Source: Spirosoma fluviale (lineage in GTDB: Bacteria; Bacteroidota; Bacteroidia; Cytophagales; Spirosomataceae). Taken from it: a DNA stretch of 64,000 bases. The notes beneath the pieces were generated by a model. It was not told where the DNA came from. It was given only the letters and a program-made list of their open reading frames with translations, and did not search any database. Below, piece after piece: positions 23,849 to 32,283 of the stretch. The first letter of the stretch is position 1, and every line of letters starts with the position of its first letter. The position numbers and the translations under genes were made by a program. Location of the stretch: contig CAMDJW010000001.1 of assembly GCA_945901025.1 (NCBI GenBank), forward strand, positions 1 to 64,000, given 5' to 3'.

Positions 23849-26275
23849 TTAGTTTTCTTCGTCCATCATACTGCGGCGTTGCTTGGCAGCTTGTTTGGTG
23901 GTTTTAAATCGATAATTAAAAGTAAAATTAAATTGGGTTAGGCGTCCTTGCATTTCGGCTTCTGTAAAAAAACCAACTCCTTTAATCTCAGAACGCATGA
24001 TGCGAGAACTAAACACATCTAATACGTTTAATGTTATGGTTCCATTTCCATCCATGATATCTTTGCTCGCAGATAAATCCATCCAGGACATATAGCCTCT
24101 AGACCCTTGTGGCGTTTGCTGTGGAGCTTCGTAGTTGGCCCTGACCTGAGCATCAACACCCGCTCCTAATTTTACGCGAGAGGTATGTCGAACAAACCAA
24201 GAGTACGTGTCACTATAAAAGCTAGCATCTAAATTACGTGCATCTGTGATGGCTCTAAATAAGTTAAGGCTTACATCTGCTTTCCAGGCTTTAGTCAAAT
24301 TATTTGAGCTCGTAAACTCAGCACCCATGGATTGCATGTTTGAGAAGTTTAATGGCAACCTTTTGGAATATCCTTCAGCATCAACGCTTCTAATTTGCTC
24401 AATTTTTCCGTTGGTATTTCGATAATATAAGGAAGCACTTAAAGTTCCACTTTCTAAATACCTTAAACCACCCAAGTCATAGGAATCAGTGAATTCAGGA
24501 TTTAAATCTGGGTTTCCAGAAAAGTAATTACGATTATCTGAATAAGTCACAAAGGGACTTAATTCATTGTAGGTTGGACGTCTTACACGTCTCGAGTACC
24601 CTAATTGGAATGATTTTTCCGGGGATACCGTGTAGGTAAAATGCATGCTTGGGAATAAGTTTGCATAATTCCGTGGATTCTTTTCTGCTGTTCTTTCTAA
24701 TTCGGTTTGTATGTCGGTCACCTCTCCACGTAGGCCCAATTGGTACGAAAATTTATTTATTTTATCCCCAAAAATCGCATAGGCTGCTGTAATATTCTCT
24801 TTGTATATGAATTTGTTTAAGAAACCCGGCATAACGGCAAATAATCCATTGGCTTGTTTTTCAGTGACAACATAATCGTTGATCATATCTCGGAAGCTTG
24901 TTCTTAGACCGGTTTCTACTTTGGCATTATTGCCAACTGGGTTCACATAGTCGGCTGTTAGGATCCATTGATTTTCAAATTCGTCATTGACAGCACGTTG
25001 GATTTTTGAATTTTCTGGCCATGCTGTGCCATCCACTTTTTTACTTATTTGGGTGTAGGTCTGATCTGATTTTTCCCAATAATTTAAATAACGAAGATCT
25101 GCCGTAAAGTCTTTTCCCTTTTTTGCGAATGACTTTTTAAACGTTAAGGCATATTCAGAATTGGGTTCGGCTTCTGTTTCCACTTGCTGGCGATCGGTTA
25201 CAGCGTACAAATTACTGAGCGATTTTTGATAATCATCATAGTGGAAGTCCGATATACGTTCCGTATCCATTCTTCTGAAAATATAGGAACCTGTTAGTAT
25301 TGTTTTTTCGTTGAAGAAGTAATCGGCCCCTCCTCGTATATTGTTAACCGTTCCCGTGACATTATTTTTATTGTTTTGTCTGGTGTAATTGGTTTGACCT
25401 GGGATATAAATTTCTTGGTATATATTGCTTCTACCGGGTGAGCGGCGATATAGCAAACCATAATTGACGAAAAAGTTCAATTTATCTTTTCTGTAATTTA
25501 AAATTGCCGTGGCTCCAAAATTTTCAGGATACCCCGTGGTGCTTTCAAATGCGGCATTAAATCCCTGGGTCGTATTTTTCTTTAGAACAATGTTGATGAT
25601 TCCAGCCATTCCTTCTGCTTCATAACGAGCGGATGGATTGGTGATGATTTCAACCTTGTCGATCAGGTTCCCTTGTAAGCCGGCTAATCCGCCCCCACTC
25701 ATTCCCACCATCGTAGATGGTTTTCCATCCACTAAAATTCGCACATTTTCACTACCTCTCAATCTTATTCCTCCTTCTCCATCTACTTGGACCGAGGGCA
25801 AATTGCCTAAAATTTCAGCGGCGGTGGCTCCTTTATTGGCTAAATCGGTACCTACATTAAATATACGTTTATCTAAAGCAAGTTCCATACTGGCTTTTTG
25901 ACCTTTTACGGTCACTTCTGCTAAGGTCTTTGTGCTCGATTTGATTTGGATTGTCCCTAAATTGAGGCTTAGTATTTCTTTGGAAAGTATCTGATTTTTG
26001 AATGTAATAGGTTCAAATCCAACGCTTTCAATGATTAGGTCATAAGTTCCATAAGGTGCTTCTACCACAAAATCCCCTTTTTCGTTTCCTATAGCTCCAG
26101 CGATTACTTTTTGAGGGTTTCCACTCATTAATCTGATACTAGAGAAAGGAATGATTTCCTGAGTAGTTTCGTCGATGGTCTTTCCTGTAAATTTACCTTT
26201 TGCACCTGTTTGTGCTTGGACTGAATTAAATGTAAGTGTGCACAAGGCAAACAAATAGAGTAATGACTTTCTCAA
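23849..26275 (-). CDS. TonB-dependent outer-membrane receptor (OMP beta-barrel family)
   Basis: 808 residues. The order is signal peptide, carboxypeptidase-regulatory-like domain (GKFTGKTIDETTQEIIPFSSI to about 110), plug (NLPSVQVDGEGGIRLRGS and VLVDGKPS-like ILVDGKPS), and a barrel with many aromatic strand ends. It closes FNFTFNYRFKTTKQAAKQRRS, a basic tail after the last strand. This is the stand-alone receptor type without a SusD partner, and none is encoded next to it. It should import a ligand across the outer membrane for the downstream PVC/Gfo/esterase enzymes (inference from operon position). Confidence 0.9.
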   Translation of the reverse strand: MRKSLLYLFALCTLTFNSVQAQTGAKGKFTGKTIDETTQEIIPFSSIRLMSGNPQKVIAGAIGNEKGDFVVEAPYGTYDLIIESVGFEPITFKNQILSKEILSLNLGTIQIKSSTKTLAEVTVKGQKASMELALDKRIFNVGTDLANKGATAAEILGNLPSVQVDGEGGIRLRGSENVRILVDGKPSTMVGMSGGGLAGLQGNLIDKVEIITNPSARYEAEGMAGIINIVLKKNTTQGFNAAFESTTGYPENFGATAILNYRKDKLNFFVNYGLLYRRSPGRSNIYQEIYIPGQTNYTRQNNKNNVTGTVNNIRGGADYFFNEKTILTGSYIFRRMDTERISDFHYDDYQKSLSNLYAVTDRQQVETEAEPNSEYALTFKKSFAKKGKDFTADLRYLNYWEKSDQTYTQISKKVDGTAWPENSKIQRAVNDEFENQWILTADYVNPVGNNAKVETGLRTSFRDMINDYVVTEKQANGLFAVMPGFLNKFIYKENITAAYAIFGDKINKFSYQLGLRGEVTDIQTELERTAEKNPRNYANLFPSMHFTYTVSPEKSFQLGYSRRVRRPTYNELSPFVTYSDNRNYFSGNPDLNPEFTDSYDLGGLRYLESGTLSASLYYRNTNGKIEQIRSVDAEGYSKRLPLNFSNMQSMGAEFTSSNNLTKAWKADVSLNLFRAITDARNLDASFYSDTYSWFVRHTSRVKLGAGVDAQVRANYEAPQQTPQGSRGYMSWMDLSASKDIMDGNGTITLNVLDVFSSRIMRSEIKGVGFFTEAEMQGRLTQFNFTFNYRFKTTKQAAKQRRSMMDEEN

Positions 26276-26299
26276 ATTGAATCGATTTAGATTAAGCTA

Positions 26300-26307
26300 C
26301 AAACTTA
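26300..26307 (-). promoter_or_regulatory. Possible -7 box for the TonB receptor operon
   Basis: TAAGTTTG on the minus strand matches TAnnTTTG and lies 25 bp upstream of the receptor start. No clear TTG is found at the expected 19-20 bp distance, so only the -7 element is supported. Confidence 0.35.
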
Positions 26308-26534
26308 AAAAGACTAATTCATATTATTTATACTGTCCTTTAAGTTTATGTGGCAGGATTTAAGGCTTTGGTCGAAAAAGATGATGGATTATTTGTACTG
26401 AATACATAAATGTCAAAAACTATTTCAGGCGATTAAGAAGGGAATTGATCTTGATTGATAATTTGTAGGCCTAGCTTTATTATTTAATGTATATATGATT
26501 ATTTTTTTGTAAATTAAAACATATTTCAGGTTTT

Positions 26535-27764
26535 ATGGATACCAAGCAACTTCCTAGTTCATTCCAATTTGAGGCCATTTTTAACGAAGCGGCCATCGGT
26601 ATTTTAGTGACAAATGCCTCTTTTGAAATACTTATTTCAAATTATTTTGCTGACCGATTATTTGGATTTGAACATGATGAACACATCGGTATAAATATTT
26701 CCATCTTAATTCCCAATCACCTTAAAGATCGCCACCATGGTCATCTAAATCACTTAAATTCTTCCCCTATCTCTAGGCCCATGGGGATCGGTTTAGATCT
26801 TAAAGCCAAGCGAAAAGACGAATCACTTTTTCCCATTGAGATTAGCTTAAGCCACTTTAAAGAGAATGAGCAAATATATTACATTGCCTTTGTCACCGAT
26901 GTGACTTTAAAACGCCAAGTGGAAATGGAGCTGATCTTGAAAAATCAAGAGGTAAACCAATTAAACGAAACACTGGAAGAAGAAGTAAAAACGCGGACCC
27001 AAGCACTACAAAATACCCTAGAGAAATTAGAGAAGAATACGCACGAACTTGAAATTTCATTACAAAAAGAGATTGAGTTAGGCGACCTAAAAACCCGTTT
27101 TGTTTTCATGGCTTCCCATGAATTCAGGACTCCCCTAACCGCTATTCTGAGCTCTGCGACCTTAATTGAAAAATATCAACAAGAAACAGACCAAGAAAAA
27201 CGCCTTCTTCACATCAATCGCATCAAATCCTCGGTTTCTAACCTAACTGAAATTTTAGAAGAGTTTTTGTCGGCAGGTAAACTAGAAGACGGAAAGGTAG
27301 AATTACATCTTTCCTTGATTCATTTAAGTCCATTTTTAGAAAATATCGTGACAGAACTTGGCGCCTTCAAGAAGGGAAATCAAGAAATTAGTATTGAATT
27401 TACCGGTGTGCCTTCGTGCTATTCCGACAGTTCAATCCTTCAAAAAATTCTTTTAAATGGTCTTTCCAATGCCTTGATATTTTCAAATAAAAATGTAATT
27501 CTTCGACTACATGCTACGAATGAATTTATTGAAATTAATATCATCGACGAAGGCGTGGGCATTAGCCAAGAAGACCAAAAGCATCTTTTTGAGCGCTTTT
27601 TCCGTGGGGGAAATGTCAACGTGATCCAAGGAACTGGCTTAGGATTGCACTTAATCGACCGTTACCTAGAATTGCTAGGTGGCGAAATACAGATAAACAG
27701 TGAATTAAATAAAGGGACTAACCTTTATTTTAAAATTCCTATTCAAAACCACAAAAATGACTAA
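26535..27764 (+). CDS. PAS-domain sensor histidine kinase (FixL-like)
   Basis: 409 residues, no membrane segment, so cytosolic. PAS domain at about 10-125, coiled coil at 130-185, HisKA with phospho-acceptor His195 in ASHEFRTPL, HATPase with N box NGLSNALIFSN, G1 DEGVGIS and G2 GTGLGLHLI. In the PAS domain, PNHLKDRHHGHL aligns by eye with the FixL segment that holds the proximal heme His, with His67 at that place. The distal Arg of FixL is replaced by Leu87 in GIGL. Oxygen sensing is therefore possible but unproven. Its stop overlaps the start of the response regulator by 8 bp. Confidence 0.9.
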   Translation: MDTKQLPSSFQFEAIFNEAAIGILVTNASFEILISNYFADRLFGFEHDEHIGINISILIPNHLKDRHHGHLNHLNSSPISRPMGIGLDLKAKRKDESLFPIEISLSHFKENEQIYYIAFVTDVTLKRQVEMELILKNQEVNQLNETLEEEVKTRTQALQNTLEKLEKNTHELEISLQKEIELGDLKTRFVFMASHEFRTPLTAILSSATLIEKYQQETDQEKRLLHINRIKSSVSNLTEILEEFLSAGKLEDGKVELHLSLIHLSPFLENIVTELGAFKKGNQEISIEFTGVPSCYSDSSILQKILLNGLSNALIFSNKNVILRLHATNEFIEINIIDEGVGISQEDQKHLFERFFRGGNVNVIQGTGLGLHLIDRYLELLGGEIQINSELNKGTNLYFKIPIQNHKND

Positions 27765-28812
27765 AATATTAATCATTGAAGATAACTTCGATATTCGTGA
27801 AAACACGGCAGAGCTATTAGAACTTTCAGGATACCAAGTAGAAAAAGCTTCCGATGGCATCGAAGGAGTTCGTTTGGCTAAAATATCTACCCCCGATATC
27901 GTCATTTGCGACATCATGATGCCGCATTTAGATGGCTATGGTGTTCTCCAAGTTTTTTCAAGCAATGATATTTTAAGCAAGGTTCCTTTTATTTTTCTGA
28001 CCGCAAAAACGGATCGTGCTGATATGCGTAAGGGAATGGAAATGGGTGCCGATGACTATTTGACGAAACCATTCCAAGAAGTTGAGTTACTTAAAGCCAT
28101 CGAATCCCGACTCAAAAAATTTGAAGGCTATACATCTTTGCAAAACGATTCCCAATCAGAGGTGGCCTTGGCGCACGAAGCTTTAGAATTTTTAGATTTT
28201 ACTCAATACCCCAAAGAAAAAAGATCATCTGCAATCAATAAAAAGCAAATTGTATATTCCGAAGGCGACCACCCAGCCCGCTTATATTTTCTTCAAAAAG
28301 GAAAAATAAAAACCTACCATACAAACCGTGATGGAAAATACTTTATTACTTCCTTTGTCCAAGAAGGTGAATTTTTTGGCTTTGTCGATATTTTAGAAAA
28401 TCAAGTTTATAGAGAATCAGCTGAAGCGTTGGAAGATGCCACGGTCATCAGTATTTCTGCGAAAGATTTTCAAGCCATCGTCAAAGAAAATATCCATTTG
28501 GAAATATTTTTCCGAAAAGAACTGACAAAATACTTGATCAAAAATGAGACGGTTTTAATGTCCATGGCCTATCAATCCCTGCGCATGCGCTTCGCCGCCG
28601 CATTAGTGGAACTAGCCAAAACCTACGGAACGAATATGGAAAGTCCTATTACCATGAAATTATCTAGAGAAGATTTAGCTTCCCGAGTAGGTACCGCGAC
28701 CGAATCGGTCATCAAAACCCTAAGTGAATTTAAAAATGAAGGCCTTGTGGAAATTAAAGGCAGCGAAATGAAAATTTTAAAACCTTCTGCGCTGGCTAAC
28801 CTAAAATACTAA
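27757..28812 (+). CDS. Response regulator: receiver fused to CRP/FNR-type output
   Basis: 351 residues. Receiver 1-120 with acidic pocket ED (8-9), phospho-acceptor Asp52 (VICDIMMP), Thr82 (LTAK) and Lys104 (TKPF). A linker leads to a cyclic-nucleotide-binding-like barrel (VYSEGDHPARLYFLQKGKI, FVQEGEFFGF) and a Crp helix-turn-helix (SREDLASRVGTATESVIKTLSEFK). No Cys cluster for an FNR iron-sulfur centre is present. This is a direct link from kinase to FixK/CRP-like DNA binding in one protein. The gene ends 4 bp from the convergent safE gene, with a partial fixH behind it, pointing to respiration control (inference). Confidence 0.9.
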   Translation: MTKILIIEDNFDIRENTAELLELSGYQVEKASDGIEGVRLAKISTPDIVICDIMMPHLDGYGVLQVFSSNDILSKVPFIFLTAKTDRADMRKGMEMGADDYLTKPFQEVELLKAIESRLKKFEGYTSLQNDSQSEVALAHEALEFLDFTQYPKEKRSSAINKKQIVYSEGDHPARLYFLQKGKIKTYHTNRDGKYFITSFVQEGEFFGFVDILENQVYRESAEALEDATVISISAKDFQAIVKENIHLEIFFRKELTKYLIKNETVLMSMAYQSLRMRFAAALVELAKTYGTNMESPITMKLSREDLASRVGTATESVIKTLSEFKNEGLVEIKGSEMKILKPSALANLKY

Positions 28813-28816
28813 AAGA

Positions 28817-29479
28817 CTATTTTGAAAAGGGATGACAAATAATCGGGCTTACATTCGAATGCTTTAAATAATTCGATTGATTCATCCCGATCGCCCATGT
28901 TCCTCGGACGATTAAAAGGACGGATATGACCCAGCCTAAATACATCAAGGGTTTTAGGTTTATTTTTTTCAAGCCCCAAACATACACTTGGGGTGCAGGC
29001 AAAGTAGCCAACCCAAAACTGACCATACTTAAAAATCCCCAATAAGGATTTGGTTGGATCATCGCCACACTCAAGCCTGCTACAACTAATCCGCAAGGCA
29101 TTAATCCATTGGCCATACCCGCCATAAAATATCCCAAAATACCCCATTGAACCCCCTTTTTTCGTAAATAATCGCCTACACTTTCATGTAAAAAAAGCAA
29201 TAATCCATCTCCTATTTTTTGAGTTATCACCAAAATAATCAATATACCTGCTGCGATGTAATACATATACCACCAAGATGGAAATAGCCAAATGGAACCT
29301 AATCCCGCCACTAAATATCCTAAAATCCCGTACATCAGAATTCGGCCTAGCGGATAGAGAATCATTCGGAGATTCGATTTCCCTTTGGTATTAATAGAAG
29401 CTACTATCGGGCCGCACATAATCAGGCAATGCCAACTACCCGCTAAACCTATAAAGAAACTATAGTACCAAGTATTCAT
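28817..29479 (-). CDS. SafE/TauE-like membrane protein of cbb3 clusters
   Basis: 220 residues with about six hydrophobic segments. The beginning YYSFFIGLAGSWHCLIMCGPIV, the middle YFMAGMANGLMPCGLVVAGL and the final GWVISVLLIVRGTWAIGM are the familiar pattern of the protein annotated as sulfite exporter TauE/SafE or urease-accessory UreH-like. In Bacteroidota it usually follows fixH in the cbb3 cytochrome oxidase operon; the conserved Cys/His near the N-terminus and the Pro-Cys-Gly suggest copper handling. Here the oxidase genes are missing and only a fixH fragment precedes it, 11 bp away. Length appears intact. Confidence 0.85.
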   Translation of the reverse strand: MNTWYYSFFIGLAGSWHCLIMCGPIVASINTKGKSNLRMILYPLGRILMYGILGYLVAGLGSIWLFPSWWYMYYIAAGILIILVITQKIGDGLLLFLHESVGDYLRKKGVQWGILGYFMAGMANGLMPCGLVVAGLSVAMIQPNPYWGFLSMVSFGLATLPAPQVYVWGLKKINLKPLMYLGWVISVLLIVRGTWAIGMNQSNYLKHSNVSPIICHPFSK

Positions 29480-29490
29480 AAAAATGGTGT

Positions 29491-29811
29491 TTACGGAACA
29501 TTAATACGATGTTCTTCCTGGTATTTATGATTGTCTTGAACCCAATGAATGGATAATTTCCAGGGTCCTTTCTTCAAAAAGGATGTTTTGACAATTTGAA
29601 AATCACCTGATAATTTAGACAGGTTAATTTGTTGGTCTAGCTTGGAATCCGATGGCCGATAAAACACCAAAGATATCTTTTGTATGGAACTAGGATAAGT
29701 AATTCGGACCGCTTGAAAATCTTCGCTAAACTCATATTTGGGTTTTTCCATTAAATGATTTGCTCCATTTCGTTCATTAATTTTTTCTTGGAAATTTTGA
29801 CCATCCTGGCC
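29491..29811 (-). pseudogene. fixH: 5'-truncated fixH
   Basis: The ORF from the ATG at 29749-29751 gives 86 residues without any membrane segment. The frame continues upstream through QEKINERNGANHL, the conserved FixH region just after the membrane anchor, and stops at TAA 29812-29814 with no start codon. FixH normally is around 150 residues with an N-terminal transmembrane helix. The helix is absent in all frames, so the 5' part of the gene was lost. An internal start could still allow translation of the periplasmic-type domain, but then in the cytoplasm. FixH is a cbb3-oxidase assembly factor. Confidence 0.75.
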
Positions 29812-29875
29812 TTATTTTCTTCAGAAAAAAGAAGATTTTAATATTTTAAGTTCATAGAGTGGTAAGTTAAGGAGT

Positions 29876-29912
29876 ATAAGACCCTGTTAGATTATATCTA
29901 GCAGGGCTTTAT
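29876..29912 (-). terminator. Hairpin after the SDR gene
   Basis: CCCTG-t-TAGAT (29882-29892), loop TAT, ATCTA-g-CAGGG (29896-29906). The stem has one mismatch; T-richness after it is weak on the minus strand, better on the plus. It separates the SDR gene from the fixH remnant. Confidence 0.55.
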
Positions 29913-30715
29913 TTTAATGGACTATTGCGTTCTTTTTTTAATGAATTATAGACCAAAGTATCCATCAGCCCATTCATCCATTTATTTAAAAAAACGGTTA
30001 ATTTACCCTGAAAAGTCATAATTAAAGTCTTTTTCTTTTGTTGGTATGCGTGAATAATTTTTTTAGCTACTTCCTCTGCTGACATCATTTTTTCTTCTTC
30101 TCTCATGGATTCTCCCGTAATATTTCCTTCAGCGTTAAGAGATGAGTTCCTAATGTTGGAAGCAGTAAACCCTGGGCAAGCGATCAGCACATGTACTCCG
30201 GAATGTAGTAATTCAGTTCTCAATGCTTCTAAAAAACCATTCATGGCAAATTTGGAGGCCGAATAACCACTTCGAACAGGTAATCCACGATAACCCGCAA
30301 TGGATGAAATCCCGATGATTCCTCCCTTTGATTCTTTTAAATACGGTAAAGCAGCTTGAGTGGCATAAACAGTCCCCCAGAAATTGATATCCATGACCGT
30401 TTTTAATACGTCTATGCTAACATCTTCAAACATAGACCTCATCGATATTCCTGCATTATTGATCAATAAGTCAATGTGTCCAAATTGATCAATGACTTTT
30501 TTTATCATCGATTGGGTTTCCTTTTCTGAACTGCTATCACATGGAAGGCCAATGATCGAAATCCCTGATTGTTTTAATTCGTCTGTGGTTGCTTGTAGTT
30601 TCTCCTGATTTCTACCTGTGATAACGACATGGGCACCTAATAGGCCATATTGTAAGGCTAATGCTTTTCCTATTCCTGAGGAACCCCCTGTAATGATTAT
30701 TACCTTGTTATTCAT
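29909..30715 (-). CDS. SDR-family oxidoreductase
   Basis: 268 residues. TGGSSGIGKALA opens the Rossmann fold, NNAGIS is the NNAG motif, and the catalytic residues are ISS, then YSASK. A basic/hydrophobic C-terminus (MTFQGKLTVFLNKWMNGLMDTLVYNSL) resembles the membrane-associated tail of DHRS7-like enzymes. Substrate unknown. It stands where the cbb3 genes would be expected upstream of fixH, so it may mark the right border of the deletion. Divergent from rlmD with 75 bp between. Confidence 0.85.
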   Translation of the reverse strand: MNNKVIIITGGSSGIGKALALQYGLLGAHVVITGRNQEKLQATTDELKQSGISIIGLPCDSSSEKETQSMIKKVIDQFGHIDLLINNAGISMRSMFEDVSIDVLKTVMDINFWGTVYATQAALPYLKESKGGIIGISSIAGYRGLPVRSGYSASKFAMNGFLEALRTELLHSGVHVLIACPGFTASNIRNSSLNAEGNITGESMREEEKMMSAEEVAKKIIHAYQQKKKTLIMTFQGKLTVFLNKWMNGLMDTLVYNSLKKERNSPLK

Positions 30716-30749
30716 GTGAAAAAATTTAGAACGAAGTTACTAGTTTTGA

Positions 30750-30779
30750 TTGGCTTGCACATATAAAGCCGTATTTTCG
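30750..30779 (+). promoter_or_regulatory. Predicted promoter of rlmD
   Basis: TTG at 30750-30752, 19-bp spacer, TATTTTCG at 30772-30779, one base off TAnnTTTG. The start codon follows 11 bp later, so the leader would be very short. Confidence 0.5.
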
Positions 30780-30790
30780 TCAAATTTTTA

Positions 30791-32212
30791 ATGCAAATGA
30801 GTAAAAAGAAAGAGAGAATTCCTGTTGTCTTAGAACAAATACCAATTTTAGACTTTGCTGCAGAAGCTAAATGCATCGCTAAAATAAATGATGAAATTAT
30901 TTTTGTTCAAGGGCCTGTCGCTCCTGGTGATATAGCCGATTTACGGATTTTAAAGTCCAAAAAGAAGTTTAAGCAAGCCCAAGCCATTAATATTCAAGCC
31001 CTTTCAACTCATCGAGTGGAAGCTCCTTGTTCTCATTTTGGGGTATGTGGGGGGTGTAAATGGCAACATGTTTCCTACGAATCTCAATTAGCTTTTAAAG
31101 CTCGTCAGGTTTCAGATAACCTAACAAGAATCGCTAAAGTTCCCCTTCCGGAATTTATGCCTATTTTAGGCTCTGATGAGGCATATTATTATCGGAATAA
31201 ACTTGAATTCACCTTTTCTTCAGCTCGCTGGCTTACTAATGATGAAATAGGTTCTGAGGATTTAGGTTCCTTGCATGCCTTAGGATTTCACGTTCCGGGC
31301 CGATTTGATAAAATATTAGCTGTAGATCATTGCTATCTTCAACCCGATCCCTCCAATGCCATTCGAAATAGTGTTTTCGAGTTTGCAGAAAAAAACAATA
31401 TTTCATTTTACGAATTGAAATTTCAAAAGGAAGGTGCTTTACGGAATTTGATCATTCGGAATACGAGTATAGGACAGTGGATGGTTACGGTTCAGTTTGC
31501 CTATGCAGACCCAAAAGAAATAGAATCTGTCATGGCTTTTTTACAAGCCGAATTCCCTATAATTACCTCATTAAATTACGTAATTAATCAAAAGGGAAAC
31601 GATACTTTTCATGATTTAGAAGTAGTTTGTCACCATGGAAAACCCTTCATAGAGGAAAAAATGGAAGATTTGGTCTTTCAAATTGGTCCAAAATCTTTTT
31701 TCCAAACCAATTCAAAACAAGCTATCCGCCTGTACCAATTGGTTCGCGAATATGCAGGCTTAACAGGGTCTGAAATTGTCTATGATTTATATTCTGGTAC
31801 GGGTACAATAGGTTTGTTTTTGGCCAATCAAGCCTCCAAAATAGTAGGTCTAGAATACGTAGAAATGGCTGTAGCTGATGCGCATATAAATGCCAAATTA
31901 AATAATATTGATCATGCTTCATTCTTTGCTGGTGATATGAAACGGGTTTTAACGGAGGAATTTATTTCCATGCACGGAAAGCCTGATGTGATTATAACAG
32001 ATCCTCCTCGGGCTGGAATGGACGAAGAAGTAATCGTTCAAATATTAAAGGTATTACCTAAAACAATTGTCTACGTAAGTTGCAACCCAGCTACTCAAGC
32101 TAGAGATTTAGCTTTATTAGATGTGGCCTATGCCGTGGACATCGTTCATCCCGTGGATATGTTTCCTCAAACTCATCACGTAGAAAATATTGTCAGATTG
32201 CGATTGAAATGA
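30791..32212 (+). CDS. rlmD: 23S rRNA uracil-C5 methyltransferase, RlmD/RumA family
   Basis: 473 residues. An N-terminal TRAM domain (EAKCIAKINDEIIFVQGPVAPGD) is followed by the iron-sulfur cluster motif CSHFGVCGGCKWQH and the SAM-binding DLYSGTGTIGLFLA. The catalytic part holds TDPPRAGMD, then YVSCNPATQARDL with the nucleophile Cys. The enzyme methylates a uridine of 23S rRNA; in E. coli the RumA target is U1939. Some Bacteroidota carry two paralogues, so the exact target is not certain. It ends in a bidirectional terminator shared with dnaB. Confidence 0.9.
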   Translation: MQMSKKKERIPVVLEQIPILDFAAEAKCIAKINDEIIFVQGPVAPGDIADLRILKSKKKFKQAQAINIQALSTHRVEAPCSHFGVCGGCKWQHVSYESQLAFKARQVSDNLTRIAKVPLPEFMPILGSDEAYYYRNKLEFTFSSARWLTNDEIGSEDLGSLHALGFHVPGRFDKILAVDHCYLQPDPSNAIRNSVFEFAEKNNISFYELKFQKEGALRNLIIRNTSIGQWMVTVQFAYADPKEIESVMAFLQAEFPIITSLNYVINQKGNDTFHDLEVVCHHGKPFIEEKMEDLVFQIGPKSFFQTNSKQAIRLYQLVREYAGLTGSEIVYDLYSGTGTIGLFLANQASKIVGLEYVEMAVADAHINAKLNNIDHASFFAGDMKRVLTEEFISMHGKPDVIITDPPRAGMDEEVIVQILKVLPKTIVYVSCNPATQARDLALLDVAYAVDIVHPVDMFPQTHHVENIVRLRLK

Positions 32213-32233
32213 TGATGTGAAATTTAATATAAA

Positions 32234-32264
32234 TAAAAAAGACGAGTTGTTGCTCGTCTTTTTA
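32234..32264. terminator. Bidirectional terminator between rlmD and dnaB
   Basis: GACGAG (32241-32246), loop TTGTTG, CTCGTC (32253-32258), with A-run before and T-run after the stem, so it serves both convergent genes. Confidence 0.85.
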
Positions 32265-32283
32265 TTTGAAAGAAATTCGCTTT

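Noticed and set aside
23618-23941. 107-residue ORF spanning the PVC/TonB junction on the plus strand
   Set aside because: Runs antisense over the ends of two convincing genes; hydrophobic stretch is the complement of a signal peptide region.
26535-27764. Firm call of heme-based oxygen sensor
   Set aside because: His67 fits, but the distal Arg is Leu and similar HxGHL motifs occur in non-heme PAS domains; kept only as a hypothesis.
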